Below, one piece after another: positions 54,131 to 64,000 of a stretch of DNA of 64,000 nucleotides (positions are counted from its first letter, which is position 1; each line of letters starts with the position of its first letter). Below the pieces are notes generated by a model that saw only the letters and a list, made by a program, of their open reading frames with translations, searched no databases and was not told the DNA's origin. Origin of the DNA: Heligmosomoides polygyrus polygyrus (lineage: Eukaryota > Nematoda > Chromadorea > Rhabditida > Heligmosomidae); NCBI GenBank assembly GCA_947396885.1, contig OX377205.1, positions 77,038,969 through 77,102,968 on the forward strand, in the 5' to 3' direction. The position numbers were made by a program, and so were the translations under genes.

Positions 54131-54639
54131 AAGGAGAATTATCTGAATGTTGCGAATAAAAGAGAGGGTGCATCCTTCATTCTAGACTTACATCCTATGT
54201 GGTTCCTATTAAAAGAAAATTCTTTAATCAATTTCGTTTAAAATTCGTTACTAGGATCTATCCTTGTCGGAAAGAGACACCGCTTGAAATAAGAAATAAA
54301 CACAAATAGGGTGTTGTATACTAGGAAACTGCATAGAAATGTCCTAATGCAAATCTGTTCGGTGTGTTGTCTCTGCTGAATGGCTCATCTTCAAATTATC
54401 CATCAGGAAAAGTCAAAATGGCTGCGAGAAGTCTTTCCCACCCACAAGTAGGATAGATCCATTACTTTATTCCTGAGCGCTGCACCTAAATCATACCTGA
54501 GGCTTGCGTGTGAAGACGTGTGGAAGACGGGGATAAAACCATTGCATCATCACAGGCTCCATGATGTTAACGTGTAAAAATGTGTGCAAAACGTGGGAGA
54601 TTCCCCAAATTCCACTTGGTGTCTAAACGGATTAAGCCG
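54131..54639. other. no gene seen
   Basis: No gene or repeat recognised. Confidence 0.35.
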
Positions 54640-55320
54640 CTTAGGCCGGGGCATACTACCATCGCCGCGGTCAGCTCATGTCTCTTCCGCCTCGCGTGGT
54701 CAAATATCCAAAGGAACCTTCGCCGGGCAGCCGCAACAGTGTCGGCCGGCATGCGCGATAACTTCCCGCGCCCATCGATGGCATGACATACTTTTCGCGC
54801 CGCGCGCGGTGTTTAGCGTTGGCCTAAGAAGATCGCCGTCGCGCTCCCTTGCAGACCGATGAGCGATGCGACGAGCATGGGGAACTTCACCTCGTTTTGC
54901 GTCGCTCTGCAAAACCAATCGCCGCGATTCTATCGCAGCAACGGGAAGTATGCACGAGGCTTTAAGCGTCTGTTCATAGTTCGCGACAAGGGCGACTCGT
55001 TGCCCATGTAAAACATGTATATCGATTAAAACCGAGCAGCGCCGCCGAAAAGTGTTCATATTGCTGTCGCTCCAGTCGCTCTTGTCGCTTGTACATACTT
55101 CCCGGGTGCTGCGCGCTCTGTGCTCTCGTCGCTTTCATTGCCCATGCAAAACATGCAAATTGATTGAAACCGAGCGATCGCCGCCGAAATCAGTTCATGC
55201 TCAAGCGCTGTCGCTCCAATCGCTGCTGTCGCCTGTTCATAATTCCCCGTTGCTACGCACGCTGCGCTCTCCTCGCTCTTATCGCTGCCGTCACGAAGTG
55301 TGAGCAGAGCCTAATCGAGA
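54640..55320. repeat. GC-rich repeat with GTCGCT words, 139-bp tandem duplication and inverted arm
   Basis: TTGCCCATGTAAAACATG at 55000 and TTGCCCATGCAAAACATG at 55139 begin two direct copies (period about 139), each with ACCGAGC.., CGCCGCCGAAA and GTCGCTCCA. Upstream, 54870-55000 carries the same words in the opposite orientation (CCAATCGCCGCGATTC, GGGAAGTATGCACG, CGCGACAAGGGCGAC). Related GTCGCTCTTGTCGC words recur at 56300-56345. Probably a non-coding transposable element; open frames in it are compositional. Confidence 0.5.
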
Positions 55321-55534
55321 TAAGAACTCACAATTACGCAGCGTCTCACGGCGATGCTGCTCTGAGCGTCGCCTTAGAGGAGTGCGTTCACACGCTAGCA
55401 AGTAACTAAAAAATACAGTGAAGTACAGTGTCCTGCCCGTACTACGAATATCATGTTCATATCATGTTATATGTTAAAGAACTAACTGATTTCTGGCCTC
55501 TTGACCCAAATAGTATCAGTTTTAATTGATTGAT

Positions 55535-55840
55535 TTTCAATTTTTCAAAGGACAAAAGGATAACGGACGTTACTCAGTCTACTTTGGGATGTGCCACGCA
55601 TTCTATTTCTACGGGATATCGTGGAGGCGATTTGAAAGCGTGCTTTTTATACAATGAAATACGGCGGCCAGCCGATGAACAAATCAGCGCTCTGTCTATC
55701 GCAGAGAAGTCTCAATTCATCTTCCTCGAAGGGATGGAAGGCTTAGTTGTCCTGAAATCCGACATAAAACCGGGCCTCGGCAACAGCCGGCAGCTCCTTC
55801 GACTGCGCTACACGCTCCCTTCATATTATCTATCTACTAG
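55535..55840 (-). mobile_element. tRNA-derived SINE, copy 11
   Basis: Reverse complement of the family: GGATAACGGACGTTACTCAG (3' end), GCCACGCATTCTATTTCTAC, GATATCGTGGAGGCGATTTG, CGGCGGCCAGCCGATGAAC, CATCTTCCTCGAAGGGATGG and the head near 55800 (TGCGCTACACGC). Confidence 0.75.
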
Positions 55841-56816
55841 AAAATCCATTCCCCATTACACATAGTTGTTTCTTAGCAAGTTTGTTTGGGTAAAGAATGA
55901 CTTTGTGAAGGATCACATCTTAACCATGTCGCAACGAAGGGAAGCATAATAAGTAAACCATAACGCATCAAAATATGCACTACGCCATTCTTGCTGTCCA
56001 GATAGCAGTAGCTGCTAGAAATTCCGAAGCTGCCGCTATCTGGTCAGCAGTTGGCATAATTTGATTATTTCGATGTTGTGTTATGGTCCACTTAATGTGC
56101 TTACCTCCGTTGCGACATCGTTCAGATGCAGTCCCCGGCGCAATGCGCGGAAAAGGTGGGGGGAGGCCATCAGTGCAAGTGCATTGTGACGTGGCATTTC
56201 CCGCGCATAGGACGAGTTTTTACCCTTTAGTTCGCGCAAGCGCGACGAATGTAGTGTGAAATTCGTAATTATTTACGTACACCACACTACATCCGACGCC
56301 CCAGTCGCTCTAGTCGCTATTGTCGCTCTTGTCGCTCTTGTCGCGAAGTATGAACAGGCCCTTATATGGTGCCCCCCTCCGAGCCAATTAGCGCCAACTC
56401 CTCCATGGAGGTCAATTTCTCTTTGATTTCCGATTCACGGTAGGGTAGCATGAGGGTAACATTTTGTGCGCAAAGTACTAATGTTAGGTAGCAGGTTATG
56501 GGAGAGACATTTTTCCCCTGTGCCCCACTTTGTGCTCCAAAGTTAGAGGTAGATTTGCATCCAATGCTCCAGTTGCATTCGAGAACATAATGTCACAGGT
56601 TGCGTTGGCAAGAACTTTCACGTTCCTCTGGGTATCTCTTCGGATCCTATCAACGCCATCGCTACTTTCCAAGTCGCCAAAATCCGCCTAAACTGCAATG
56701 AATGAAGCGTAGACGCGATCTAGAAGGGGTATTAGAGGGATGTTGACATTCCTTCGAACTTATTTACACGATTTTTCATTCGAGGTGTGGACAACCGACT
56801 TAAAACACTAATAAAT
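55841..56816. other. no gene seen; GTCGCT-rich MITE end at 56285-56370
   Basis: At 56285-56370 CCCCAGTCGCTCTAGTCGCT and GTCGCTCTTGTCGCGAAGTA then TGAACAGGCCCTTAT form what looks like the terminus of the same GC-rich repeat family seen at 55 kb. The rest is unassigned. Confidence 0.4.
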
Positions 56817-56939
56817 ATGACTGGGAAACATGCCTTGTCCTTTGTAGGCGTGTCGGCATTTGTCTCGTTATTAGCTGGAGCCGCCTTAGCCATTTGCTCA
56901 AGCAGAACCGTACAGGGCGACGACGAAATTAAGAAATGA
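56817..56939 (+). CDS. small ORF, 40 aa, single hydrophobic segment
   Basis: ATG at 56817, TGA at 56937-56939. The product begins MTGKHALSFVGVSAFVSLLA and continues GAALAICSSRTVQGDDEIKK: a short polar start, about 18 hydrophobic residues and a charged tail. This could be a single-pass membrane microprotein, a cleaved leader, or an N-terminal exon of a longer gene read past its donor; nematode cuticle collagens begin with a similar hydrophobic segment. No downstream partner exon was found. Chance cannot be excluded at this length. Confidence 0.35.
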   Translation: MTGKHALSFVGVSAFVSLLAGAALAICSSRTVQGDDEIKK

Positions 56940-57599
56940 CCACAGACCTACCGAAAACGAATATAGCTTCTTATCATACATACCTTATCGTGCACCATCT
57001 CATCGTGTTGATAAGAGTGAACATCTTTTGATAACCAACGGTGCATTTGTTCCCTCAGTACATTTTTCGAGTATGGGCGGGTTTGTTGTATCATCAGGGT
57101 GGAAATTTAAAAAAAAAATACACAGCGGCCGATCTGTCTCGGTACGAGAACGCGCTCTAAATCGCCATTTGTTGGGGGACCAATCGAAGCATGAATTTCA
57201 AACTTCGAATTTCTTTTATACTATAAGATATGAACGTTCATTTTGCCGTCTGTTTTTTGCCTTTTTTATTTACTTTCTTTAATGACTTTTTTTAGGTTGC
57301 GTGCGAATTGCGGCAGTTCCAGGCCATCCTCTCGAACGCTCTGCTTCGGTAGGCTTTTTTGGTGTCTATTTTGCCGGTGTAATGATCAGCTGTAGGAGCT
57401 GTATTATAACAGTTTTAATTCTGAAGGAACTAATATTGATGTGATTTCAGAAAACGAACTCAGAACGTGTTATCTGTCCTGTTTGTGAAACAGGTGGCGA
57501 AGACAAGGCTTCCTTCGCATCTACGTAGCGCCCGTGGTTGCTCAGCTGAAGATTTTCGATCCGGGAAAGTCGAAGAGTAGAAATGTTTGAAAAGACACC
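56940..57599. other. no gene seen
   Basis: AT-rich, nothing recognised up to the sharp rise in GC near 57650. Confidence 0.35.
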
Positions 57600-58620
57600 A
57601 TTGAGACATGGGAGCATGGCAACCAAGTTTTTGGAATAATGATGAGCTTGAAATGCATAGAAGGAGTCTGTCGCGTCTCGCGACCACGGCGCTCCCCTCC
57701 ATCCTCCTGCGGGCGCGCGGGCCCGCGGCGCGTCGCCGCCCCTCGCGCGGCCTGCCCCCGCCTCCGCTGGCATTGATCCGCGGGCGCGGCGCGCGCACCG
57801 GAACGGGCATAACCCGCTTCCCGCGCAAAACCGTCAATTCATTCGACGCCTGCGCCGACCGTGAGCGGTTGCGCTCACCCGCCACTACAGCCGGGGCCAG
57901 CCGCGGGGTCTGGCCATTCTCGTCGTTCCAGCTTACCTCGGCATCGACTGCCGATCGGATGGAGGGCGACGCTTCCAAGAAGGGTCGCTAGGGCTGAGGG
58001 CGCGGAGTGGCAACCACTGTGAAGCGCCCAGCCCACTGCACCTCTATCCACCTTTGGCTCACTCCACTCTGCCGGCTAGATTCTCTGTCTGCTATTGCGT
58101 CATCGATCCTCATATGGTTCCATTGTGTCGGCATGTTGGTGTGCGAAAAATACTGGCCCTCGGTGTGCTACTTGAAGGAGTGCGGTGAGTCCATTCGTAC
58201 ATCGCAGTTATTCCATGTTTCTGGTATTGCTGTGTATTGCTATTGTTGTTGGGTTGCCGTTAAGAGCCTGCAAGCCCCTCGCGGGGTCCGGGCGGAGGGG
58301 CGGGTTCTGGCCCGAGGGCTGTGTCATCATGGTCCAGGCAAGCAATTCATACTGGGTAGTGTCTCCCCCCGCCTTGTATGTTGGTTGCAACCCAGGGGCT
58401 GGAAGGATGCAGTTCACGCGGGAATGAAGGGCCGGACCCGGGGATTCCATACGTCGGAAGTGGCACTTCAGGGCATGGGCAATTCACCTCCCCGGGGTAC
58501 TAGGCTTTGGCAGCTTCGGGTGCCCCATGGGGCAGGTTGGTATCCCACGTGTACACGGCACATCCGCTGCACTGGGGCCGTCGACTTGCAACAGAGTCAG
58601 CTCACAATGTGGTGAAAGAG
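57600..58620 (+). other. GC-rich island of unknown origin
   Basis: From about 57670 to 58580 the base composition switches from AT-rich to strongly GC-rich (GGGCGCGCGGGCCCGCGGCG, GCGGGCGCGGCGCGCGCACC). Frames stay open on several strands for composition reasons. It does not match rRNA that I recognise. The later part (GGTCCGGGCGGAGGGGCGGG, CCCATGGGGCAGGTTGGTAT) has the look of a retroelement leader, but I cannot name one. A short secreted-type ORF lies inside at 58215-58427. Confidence 0.4.
58215..58427 (+). CDS. small ORF, 70 aa, signal-peptide-like start
   Basis: ATG at 58215 gives MFLVLLCIAIVVGLPLRA, a textbook hydrophobic leader. A Gly/Pro/Cys-containing body follows (CKPLAGSGRRGGFWPEGC then VIMVQASNSYWVVSPPALYV), ending TGA at 58427. 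It could be a secreted peptide gene or a chance frame in the GC-rich island. No intron signals or homologous family recognised. Confidence 0.3.
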   Translation: MFLVLLCIAIVVGLPLRACKPLAGSGRRGGFWPEGCVIMVQASNSYWVVSPPALYVGCNPGAGRMQFTRE

Positions 58621-60411
58621 AGCATAGCACATAAAGTGCTGTATCGGTGCCGAGAAATTTAAGGCACTGCGATTGTTAGCGGAACATTTCGCTGAAGGGC
58701 ATTTGGATGATGGAGCAAACGAAAGTCCTCAATATTATGCAATACAGGATGTGCGCTTTGAAACATTTGAAAAATACATGGTTTGTGGGAATTTGTTACG
58801 AGTCGAAATTGTGACCATGAAAAGAAGTCCTTGAGGAATGGGAAAAGATGATGTGTGATGCGTATTGTACGTAATTAAACTGCAGATCTAGTAAGAGAGA
58901 TGTGAAAACGTAGCTTTACAAGTGTCTTTATATTTGCACAAGTATCAAATGTATTCAATCTGTCAACAAAGTCAGTAAACAAATTTCATTAAGCGTTCCT
59001 CCTATCGGGCGTTACGACCTCAAAGGAAGTGAAACCGCTTTTTCATAAAGTTAAAGGAGTTGTAACTGAGTTGCCTCCGCAGCCCTAACATCACACAAGG
59101 TCCTCTCGTTGAATAGTGGACACAAGTGCTCCTTTCCTACGAATTCGATTTAGTCCTGTTTTGTAGATTTGTAGATATACTGCAATCGTGAAAGCGGAAA
59201 GTAAAGCAGTGTGTAAAGGTATAAATACAACTTATGAATATTAACAGCTTTTAAAAACTAAGCCATGGTTTTCTTATCCTCGGCCATAAAAGGTGATCGC
59301 TTGGAAATTTGTTCCGAATAAGTGAAGAAGCAACGCTTTATAAAGGCTTGGAGAGGTTCTGACATCCTTGTAAAATAAGGAAAGCTCCCACCTTGAGCAC
59401 ACTTGCTATCCTCTGAGACTCATTGCATTTTAAAAGACCAAAAATGGGTATTCTTTCATCGAAGACACGCAGTCACTAGTGCCTAGTTCTTTGCTAAGCG
59501 ATGGCATCTCCGTGTCAAACACGAAATGTTGAAGAGGAAAACAAATTCTTGACCCTTGTGGTCGATATGCTTATCAAGACTGCACACATACTAGCCGAAG
59601 AACTTTAAGTAGAGCTATTCATTCTCCGTATTGCATCGAGAAAGATACGATAAGCCGTTTATAGGGTGCCCTTCATTTCGAGCAAAGGAAGGTGATGCAA
59701 CAAGGCTTGCAATTCGAATGTATAGAGGGAGAAGAAAATTTGAAATTGGGAACATGACATAGGAAATAATGACAGCGTCGAAGCCTTCCGCTTGAAGTTT
59801 GTACTCAGTTGCTCGCGGAAAATTGTAGCCATTCAAAAAAAATATATCAATGATTTTTCTTGTAACGTAAACTTTCAGAGGAATACGCATTGTACGCGAT
59901 GTAGTGTTTGCCCATATATAACATTTCATAGATGTAGCAGTGGAGCTCTAACTGGTATTGCTCAGAGATCAGTCTAGGCATTCCGACATGGTCCTTGTAC
60001 GGCGTTGCCTTGCTTGACTCATCACTCCTTATGACGCGTACTATCTTCTGCGATCTCTCTCCCGATGTCTACTGCTATATGGTCATTCCGATCAAGTTGT
60101 GCTATCTTCTAATTCTGGGGCGAATTTCAACTCTTTTTGTGAAGTTCTCGTTCACATGAGTGTTGCTATTCTCTGCCTCATTTTTCATCGTTAGCCGTAC
60201 ATGTCCTCCTCTGCTGCGCTACTGAAGTTAATAAATATGTGAGTACTACAAGACTTCACAGAAGGAGAAAGGGGGAACCGCGCTCAACAACTCTTAGCCG
60301 ACCCGTCTACTGGAAGCAACCGCCACATAAGGGAGCGAACCCGTTCAATATATGCGCCGAACCCGTACAATACGTGCATTCATTGTCACCCAGTCAAAAA
60401 GAGACCTCTAT
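58621..60411. other. no gene supported
   Basis: Mostly AT-rich. A 104-codon frame at 59615-59929 (-) starts with ATG and has hydrophobic patches (AVIISYVMFPISNFLLPLYI) but no domain. It may be a fragment of an unrecognised gene. Confidence 0.35.
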
Positions 60412-60960
60412 TTATTTTGCTATGTCATCATTTAAAAATTGTCCTATCAAAGCAAGCTGCCGACGAACGTCTTCTTCAGATGATGTATGGTGTATTTGTC
60501 TGCCTGTATGAAGAAGTTGCACAACGACATTATATGTTTCGAAATGACCACTTCCACCGCAATGACCATACCCAGCAGGATGCACGCACTCAGGATCTAT
60601 CTCAAATTGATATGGATCAGTACGAGCTCTTGCGCTCACATTGTTAAGGCATGTGTCAATCCACGTTTTTAAGCAAATTCAGCTAATAATAATTGTAGTT
60701 GTACACCACCATTCACGTTAAAACGGACACATTGGTGAATCAGTGCAACAAAAGTGCAGGTAAAAACAAGAAGAAACGTTGAGACTTATGAGATGCCTAG
60801 TTGAGTTGGTCGCTGAATTGGATTCAAGACGTCTCATTGCAAGATCTGAAGTTCTGTTTACGGTAAGGTTTCTCTCGTAATGGTTGGCTAGCTGTTGAGC
60901 AACCTCTAAGTTTGCAGGGAGCAAAACTTCGGCAGCATCAAACGAAGACTCGATTGGTTG
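60412..60960 (-). CDS. unrecognised gene, last two exons (partial)
   Basis: Upstream segment (about 60960-60790): QPIESSFDAAEVLLPANLEV then AQQLANHYERNLTVNRTSDL AMRRLESNS. Terminal segment (about 60645-60412, stop TAA): RTDPYQFEIDPECVHPAGYG then HCGGSGHFETYNVVVQLLHT and SEEDVRRQLALIGQFLNDDI AK. Both read like real protein, with amphipathic helices, balanced charge and possible N-glycosylation sites NLT, NRT and NST. A donor near ATAA|GTCTC and an acceptor ATGTGAG|CGC are possible but weak. I do not recognise the family. The 5' end would lie at higher coordinates and was not found. Confidence 0.45.
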
Positions 60961-61984
60961 GTAATATCAGAATTGATCAGGAGGACGTATTTTTTGCTCC
61001 TTATGCTTAAAGGGGATCCTGATCTTCTCTGCGGATGTGGGTCCGGAAAAACGGAACCAAAAGAAACCAAGGGGAAGCGTTGTACTAGTTGTCGGGTGTG
61101 GTTACACGCGGCGTTTGACCGAGATGTGCCTTGTCCTTGTAAAGCATGAACATAGGAAAGGGATGTATAGTATCTTAATGGAAGGCAACGGAATCCTCCT
61201 AGTATTTAATAAAAATAAAGTAAAATTGCACGTTTATGTGGAAGAAGTGTGTAAAAGGACGTGATCACTCTCTCTTTCCCTTGTTCTTACACCTCTAACT
61301 GGTCCCCTCCCTCCCAGCAAAGAAGCGCGCAGAATCCAGCTGCAGAGTCTACTTGAGAGCAGTTTTATCTTCTTTAGAATGAGGACGCAAGCTACAGGGT
61401 AGTCTGAAGATCACTCATGCGAATTGAGAAAGCTAGCGAATATTTGCAGTGAAGGACAAAATCAATTGAGAGAGAAATTGGACGAACAATAGGCATCATG
61501 GAATCATGAGTTGCATTCCAAAATAATGTTTCCATAAAATGTCAAATCCCAAGCATGTGGTGCTCTTGGATGTGCTCATGTAGAAATTGCGCCATACACT
61601 CACTAACTATGTCGCTTGTTTGTTTGATTGAGTGTATAAGCTAACATGGAGCCCTTTCATAAGACACTTCTCGTCATAATGTGGCTTTCGTTTTTATTTG
61701 ATTATCAGCGCCAGTTTGGACCATCTACGATTAATTACAACTTTAAATCAGGGCTGCAATACTAGTGTTTTAAAGGGCATTTAATTATCTATTAATTAAC
61801 CGCTTGTTCTACAGTAACTGTGCGTAGGATTATTCTCCACCTCCGGTTTAAAAATGGAAAATTGTTGTCCGGTCATCCCCAATGATCATTTCCTGCACAG
61901 CCTTAGGCGAGTCCGAGTCGAGTCTTTTCTAACTCTGAACCCTGTTCAGTTTTTGGTTGTCAAAAATTGGGTAGAGACGGAAGT
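60961..61984. other. no gene seen
   Basis: A frame at 60958-61149 contains LLCGCGSGKTEPKETKGKRC and CxxC pairs but no identifiable domain. Nothing else supported. Confidence 0.35.
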
Positions 61985-62975
61985 TTTAGTTACCCTTGAT
62001 TTCGCTGATGTAGTTATATGGTAGTGATGCACGTAATCACTCACGTGTAACCTGTACCATCTCTGGTCCCCTAGATCATCGAGTTGCTCGAGTGAGCACC
62101 AGCAGGGTCTCCTCGTCTCTGTCCCGTGCCAGAGTGCTCCAATGGATCTTCCTCGAGGGATACGAAGAGCGTTCAGGACTTTCACGAAGAAGTCCGACCA
62201 AAGCGTTCGTGTTCTCTTGCCTTCCTGCGGAATTCAGTCAGTGACGGCTCTTGTCCAGTGGGTGTCTGTGAAGCGCATTCCGTAGCCGTTTCACCAGCAT
62301 TTTGATGGGCCTATGCGATAGCGTCTCTGACCTTCGAACTTCGACGAAGTTCGTCTCCCACTGCGAGCATCGTCCTCTGCATTCCCTGCTGCACGCTGAT
62401 CACGTGTTCATCCTGCTTCCGTACAGATCAGGTCTCTGAGGCGTATTTTAGCACAGGAAGAAAAGTGGAGCTGAATAGGCGGGTACGGAGACGGATGTTC
62501 TTCGCCTTCTTCACGGCTTCTTCGACGCTCTTAAAAGCAACGCAAGCTACTCGTTTCCTCCTGCTCAGCTCCGGCGCAAGTTCGTTAGCCATGTTGACTT
62601 CGCGTCCCAGATAAAGGAAATTCTGTCTTCACGTCGATGACGACGTCGTTGTAGGATGGTGAAATCTTGGTCGTGAATCCACTGTGCAGCTCTCGAAGTA
62701 CTCTGATCTACTAAGTAGGAACGCCCTATGTGAGCAGGGCGTCGATCGCTTCAGTTTCACCAGAGTCGAATACCTTCTTCAGTTCAATGAACGTTCAATG
62801 AACGCCTCAGCTTGTACTCTCGCGACACTTCGATGAGCTTCATAACGGTGTGTATGTGGTAGATCGCGATGAATCGTCTCCGAAATCCTGCTTGTTCGCA
62901 TGGTTGTTTTTCGTCCAGCGTTTTGTTAATCCTATTCAGGGTTACTCGAGTGAACAGCTTGTAGACTACCAACAG
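61985..62975 (-). pseudogene. RTE-like LINE 3' fragment, heavily decayed
   Basis: Reading leftwards: VVYKLFTRVTLNRINKTLDE, KQPCEQAGFRRRFIAIYHIH and EVSREYKL (RT motifs before the palm). Then scattered traces reach DFFVKVLNALRIPRG and WHGTETRRPCWCSLEQL near the C-terminus. Many stops and frame jumps; the RT active-site region is not readable. More decayed than the other RTE-like copies here. Confidence 0.72.
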
Positions 62976-63599
62976 ATCGGGCTATCACTGTCACCCAAAA
63001 GCTGTTATTCTGAGAGCCCCTTTAGCCACCATTTCGTGTAAATCTGTGAAATTTAAAGCCAGTACACAACATCTTTAGTTTGATAAAGAGCAGCAAGGTG
63101 CTGGGTGGTGAGTTGGCCTGAAAACTTTCAGCTATACGGAAACTAGGCCACGTACTAAGGAAGGCTTTCTCGAAGAACGAAACAAACTACATAGAGGTAT
63201 AGATTCTAGCGCTGTCAGTGATACTCAACAAATCTATGCGCAGCCTTGTAGTATGTTATGAGAGTGTGGCTACAAACTCAAGCAGTGGAGCTGAAACATG
63301 CAAACAGTAGTCAGTGAGGCTTCATCGTGTTCGGTACTCTGAAAGGCTGGTTTCTTACTAGTGGAGCCATTAATTGGGCGTTAGCTGTGAAAGAAGGCTG
63401 ATGAGTGATATTGCATACTTCAAATGTCGAGATTACTAGGACCTTTGATTCAAGATTTACAATTTACTCATTGTATTGAATTTAGAGCGCACTAGAAATT
63501 TTTATAAACGATTGGAAGCGAAAACGCTTGTTCACACTACCACATTTCCAGTCATACAAAGACGTTTGCTACTGGAGAAATGGATCTTTGGGTAAAATA
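62976..63599. other. no gene seen
   Basis: AT-rich, no gene or clear repeat. Confidence 0.35.
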
Positions 63600-63761
63600 A
63601 TTAGATCATATGATAATTTCGAAATTTTCTGTTTTCTGTTTTGTGATTTTCTGTTTTCTGACGTTTTTGGTTTTTTTGTTTTCTGATGGCTGTTTTCTGA
63701 CAAAAGCGATTTTCTGCTTTCTGTTTTCGGGGAAAATTTTCAAAATTTCCGCCCATCCCTG
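63600..63761. mobile_element. hAT-like element end D (one terminus)
   Basis: A dense array of TTTTCTG words (63633-63725) is followed by AAATTTCCGCCCATCCCTG, ending at 63761. Reversed, the terminus reads CAGGGATGGGCGG, very close to the ends of elements A and B. No matching left terminus was found, so it is a solo or truncated end. Confidence 0.6.
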
Positions 63762-64000
63762 ATTCGGACCGAGATAAAGTCGGCGGCAGTCCTCCATAAA
63801 ATGTGGACACATTGATCCAGCACACGTGCTTGGAGGCGGGAGCATGAACCCAGGTGTTCCTTGTCAGCGAACAATTGAGGAGAGCGATAACAACGAAGAA
63901 ATCGCTGCAGCGCCGTACGACGAGGTTCATCCTTCTTCAATCAATACTCAAGAAGCAGCAAGATTCAGCAACACCTGCCAGCATCAATGTCGAAGGCGGA
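63762..64000. other. no gene seen
   Basis: Short flank at the window edge. Open frames here run into the hAT-like end and have no domain. Confidence 0.35.

Noticed and set aside
57460..57978. 172-codon Arg-rich open frame on the - strand
   Set aside because: Low-complexity Arg/Gly/Pro text produced by high GC content; no domain and no splice context.
57670..58010. Ribosomal RNA or bacterial insert in the GC-rich block
   Set aside because: No conserved rRNA core sequence was recognised, and no bacterial gene frame with a credible domain.

Overview
The window looks like a gene-poor, repeat-saturated piece of a nematode nuclear genome, most likely a strongylid (clade V) worm such as a hookworm. 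The reasons are spliced genes with GT..AG introns and TTTCAG-type acceptors, a nematode-style SH2-tyrosine kinase, and dense fossil RTE-like and CR1/Jockey-like LINEs, a tRNA-derived SINE, mariner, Tc1, hAT-like and piggyBac-like elements. There are no operons, Shine-Dalgarno sites or prokaryotic gene packing. The genus is inferred from style only.

Two host genes can be reconstructed by joining exons with matching splice phase. On the + strand, 17251-26748 encodes a trimethylguanosine synthase (TGS1-like; 14 exons, about 580 aa) that hypermethylates snRNA/snoRNA caps. On the - strand, 52403 down to 40661 encodes an SH2 plus tyrosine-kinase protein of the nematode Fer/KIN type (9 phased exons, about 378 codons, plus two less certain N-terminal exons up to 52649). 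Smaller host candidates are the C-terminal part of a carbohydrate-sulfotransferase-like gene (11603-12509 +), a short secreted Cys-rich peptide gene (39524-39026 -), an unrecognised terminal exon pair (60960-60412 -) and two small ORFs with hydrophobic leaders (56817-56939 + and 58215-58427 +).

Layout: 0-10 kb holds a SINE, a nearly full-length but broken RTE-like LINE and a split mariner. 9.8-16.2 kb holds two hAT-like elements with terminal inverted repeats (TIRs) and target duplications (TSDs), and the sulfotransferase fragment. 16.4-26.8 kb holds an inverted copy of a TGS1 exon pair, then TGS1 itself with SINEs and MITEs in its introns. 27.7-32.9 kb is a nest: a palindromic piggyBac-like MITE, then a hAT-like element containing a head-to-head Tc1 pair that itself holds a LINE fragment. 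33-39 kb holds relics of an unknown transposon ORF, RTE and mariner, the last interrupted by a 113-bp palindrome. 40.6-52.6 kb is the kinase gene; one intron carries a 286-bp tandem array of tRNA-like units and a CR1-like LINE inserted into a SINE. 53-64 kb is mostly repeats, with a GC-rich island at 57.6-58.6 kb.

The repeats interact more than the genes do: at least four elements sit inside other elements, and both large genes have introns filled by them. Every element and gene assignment rests on reading motifs, termini and splice phase by eye; no search was run.
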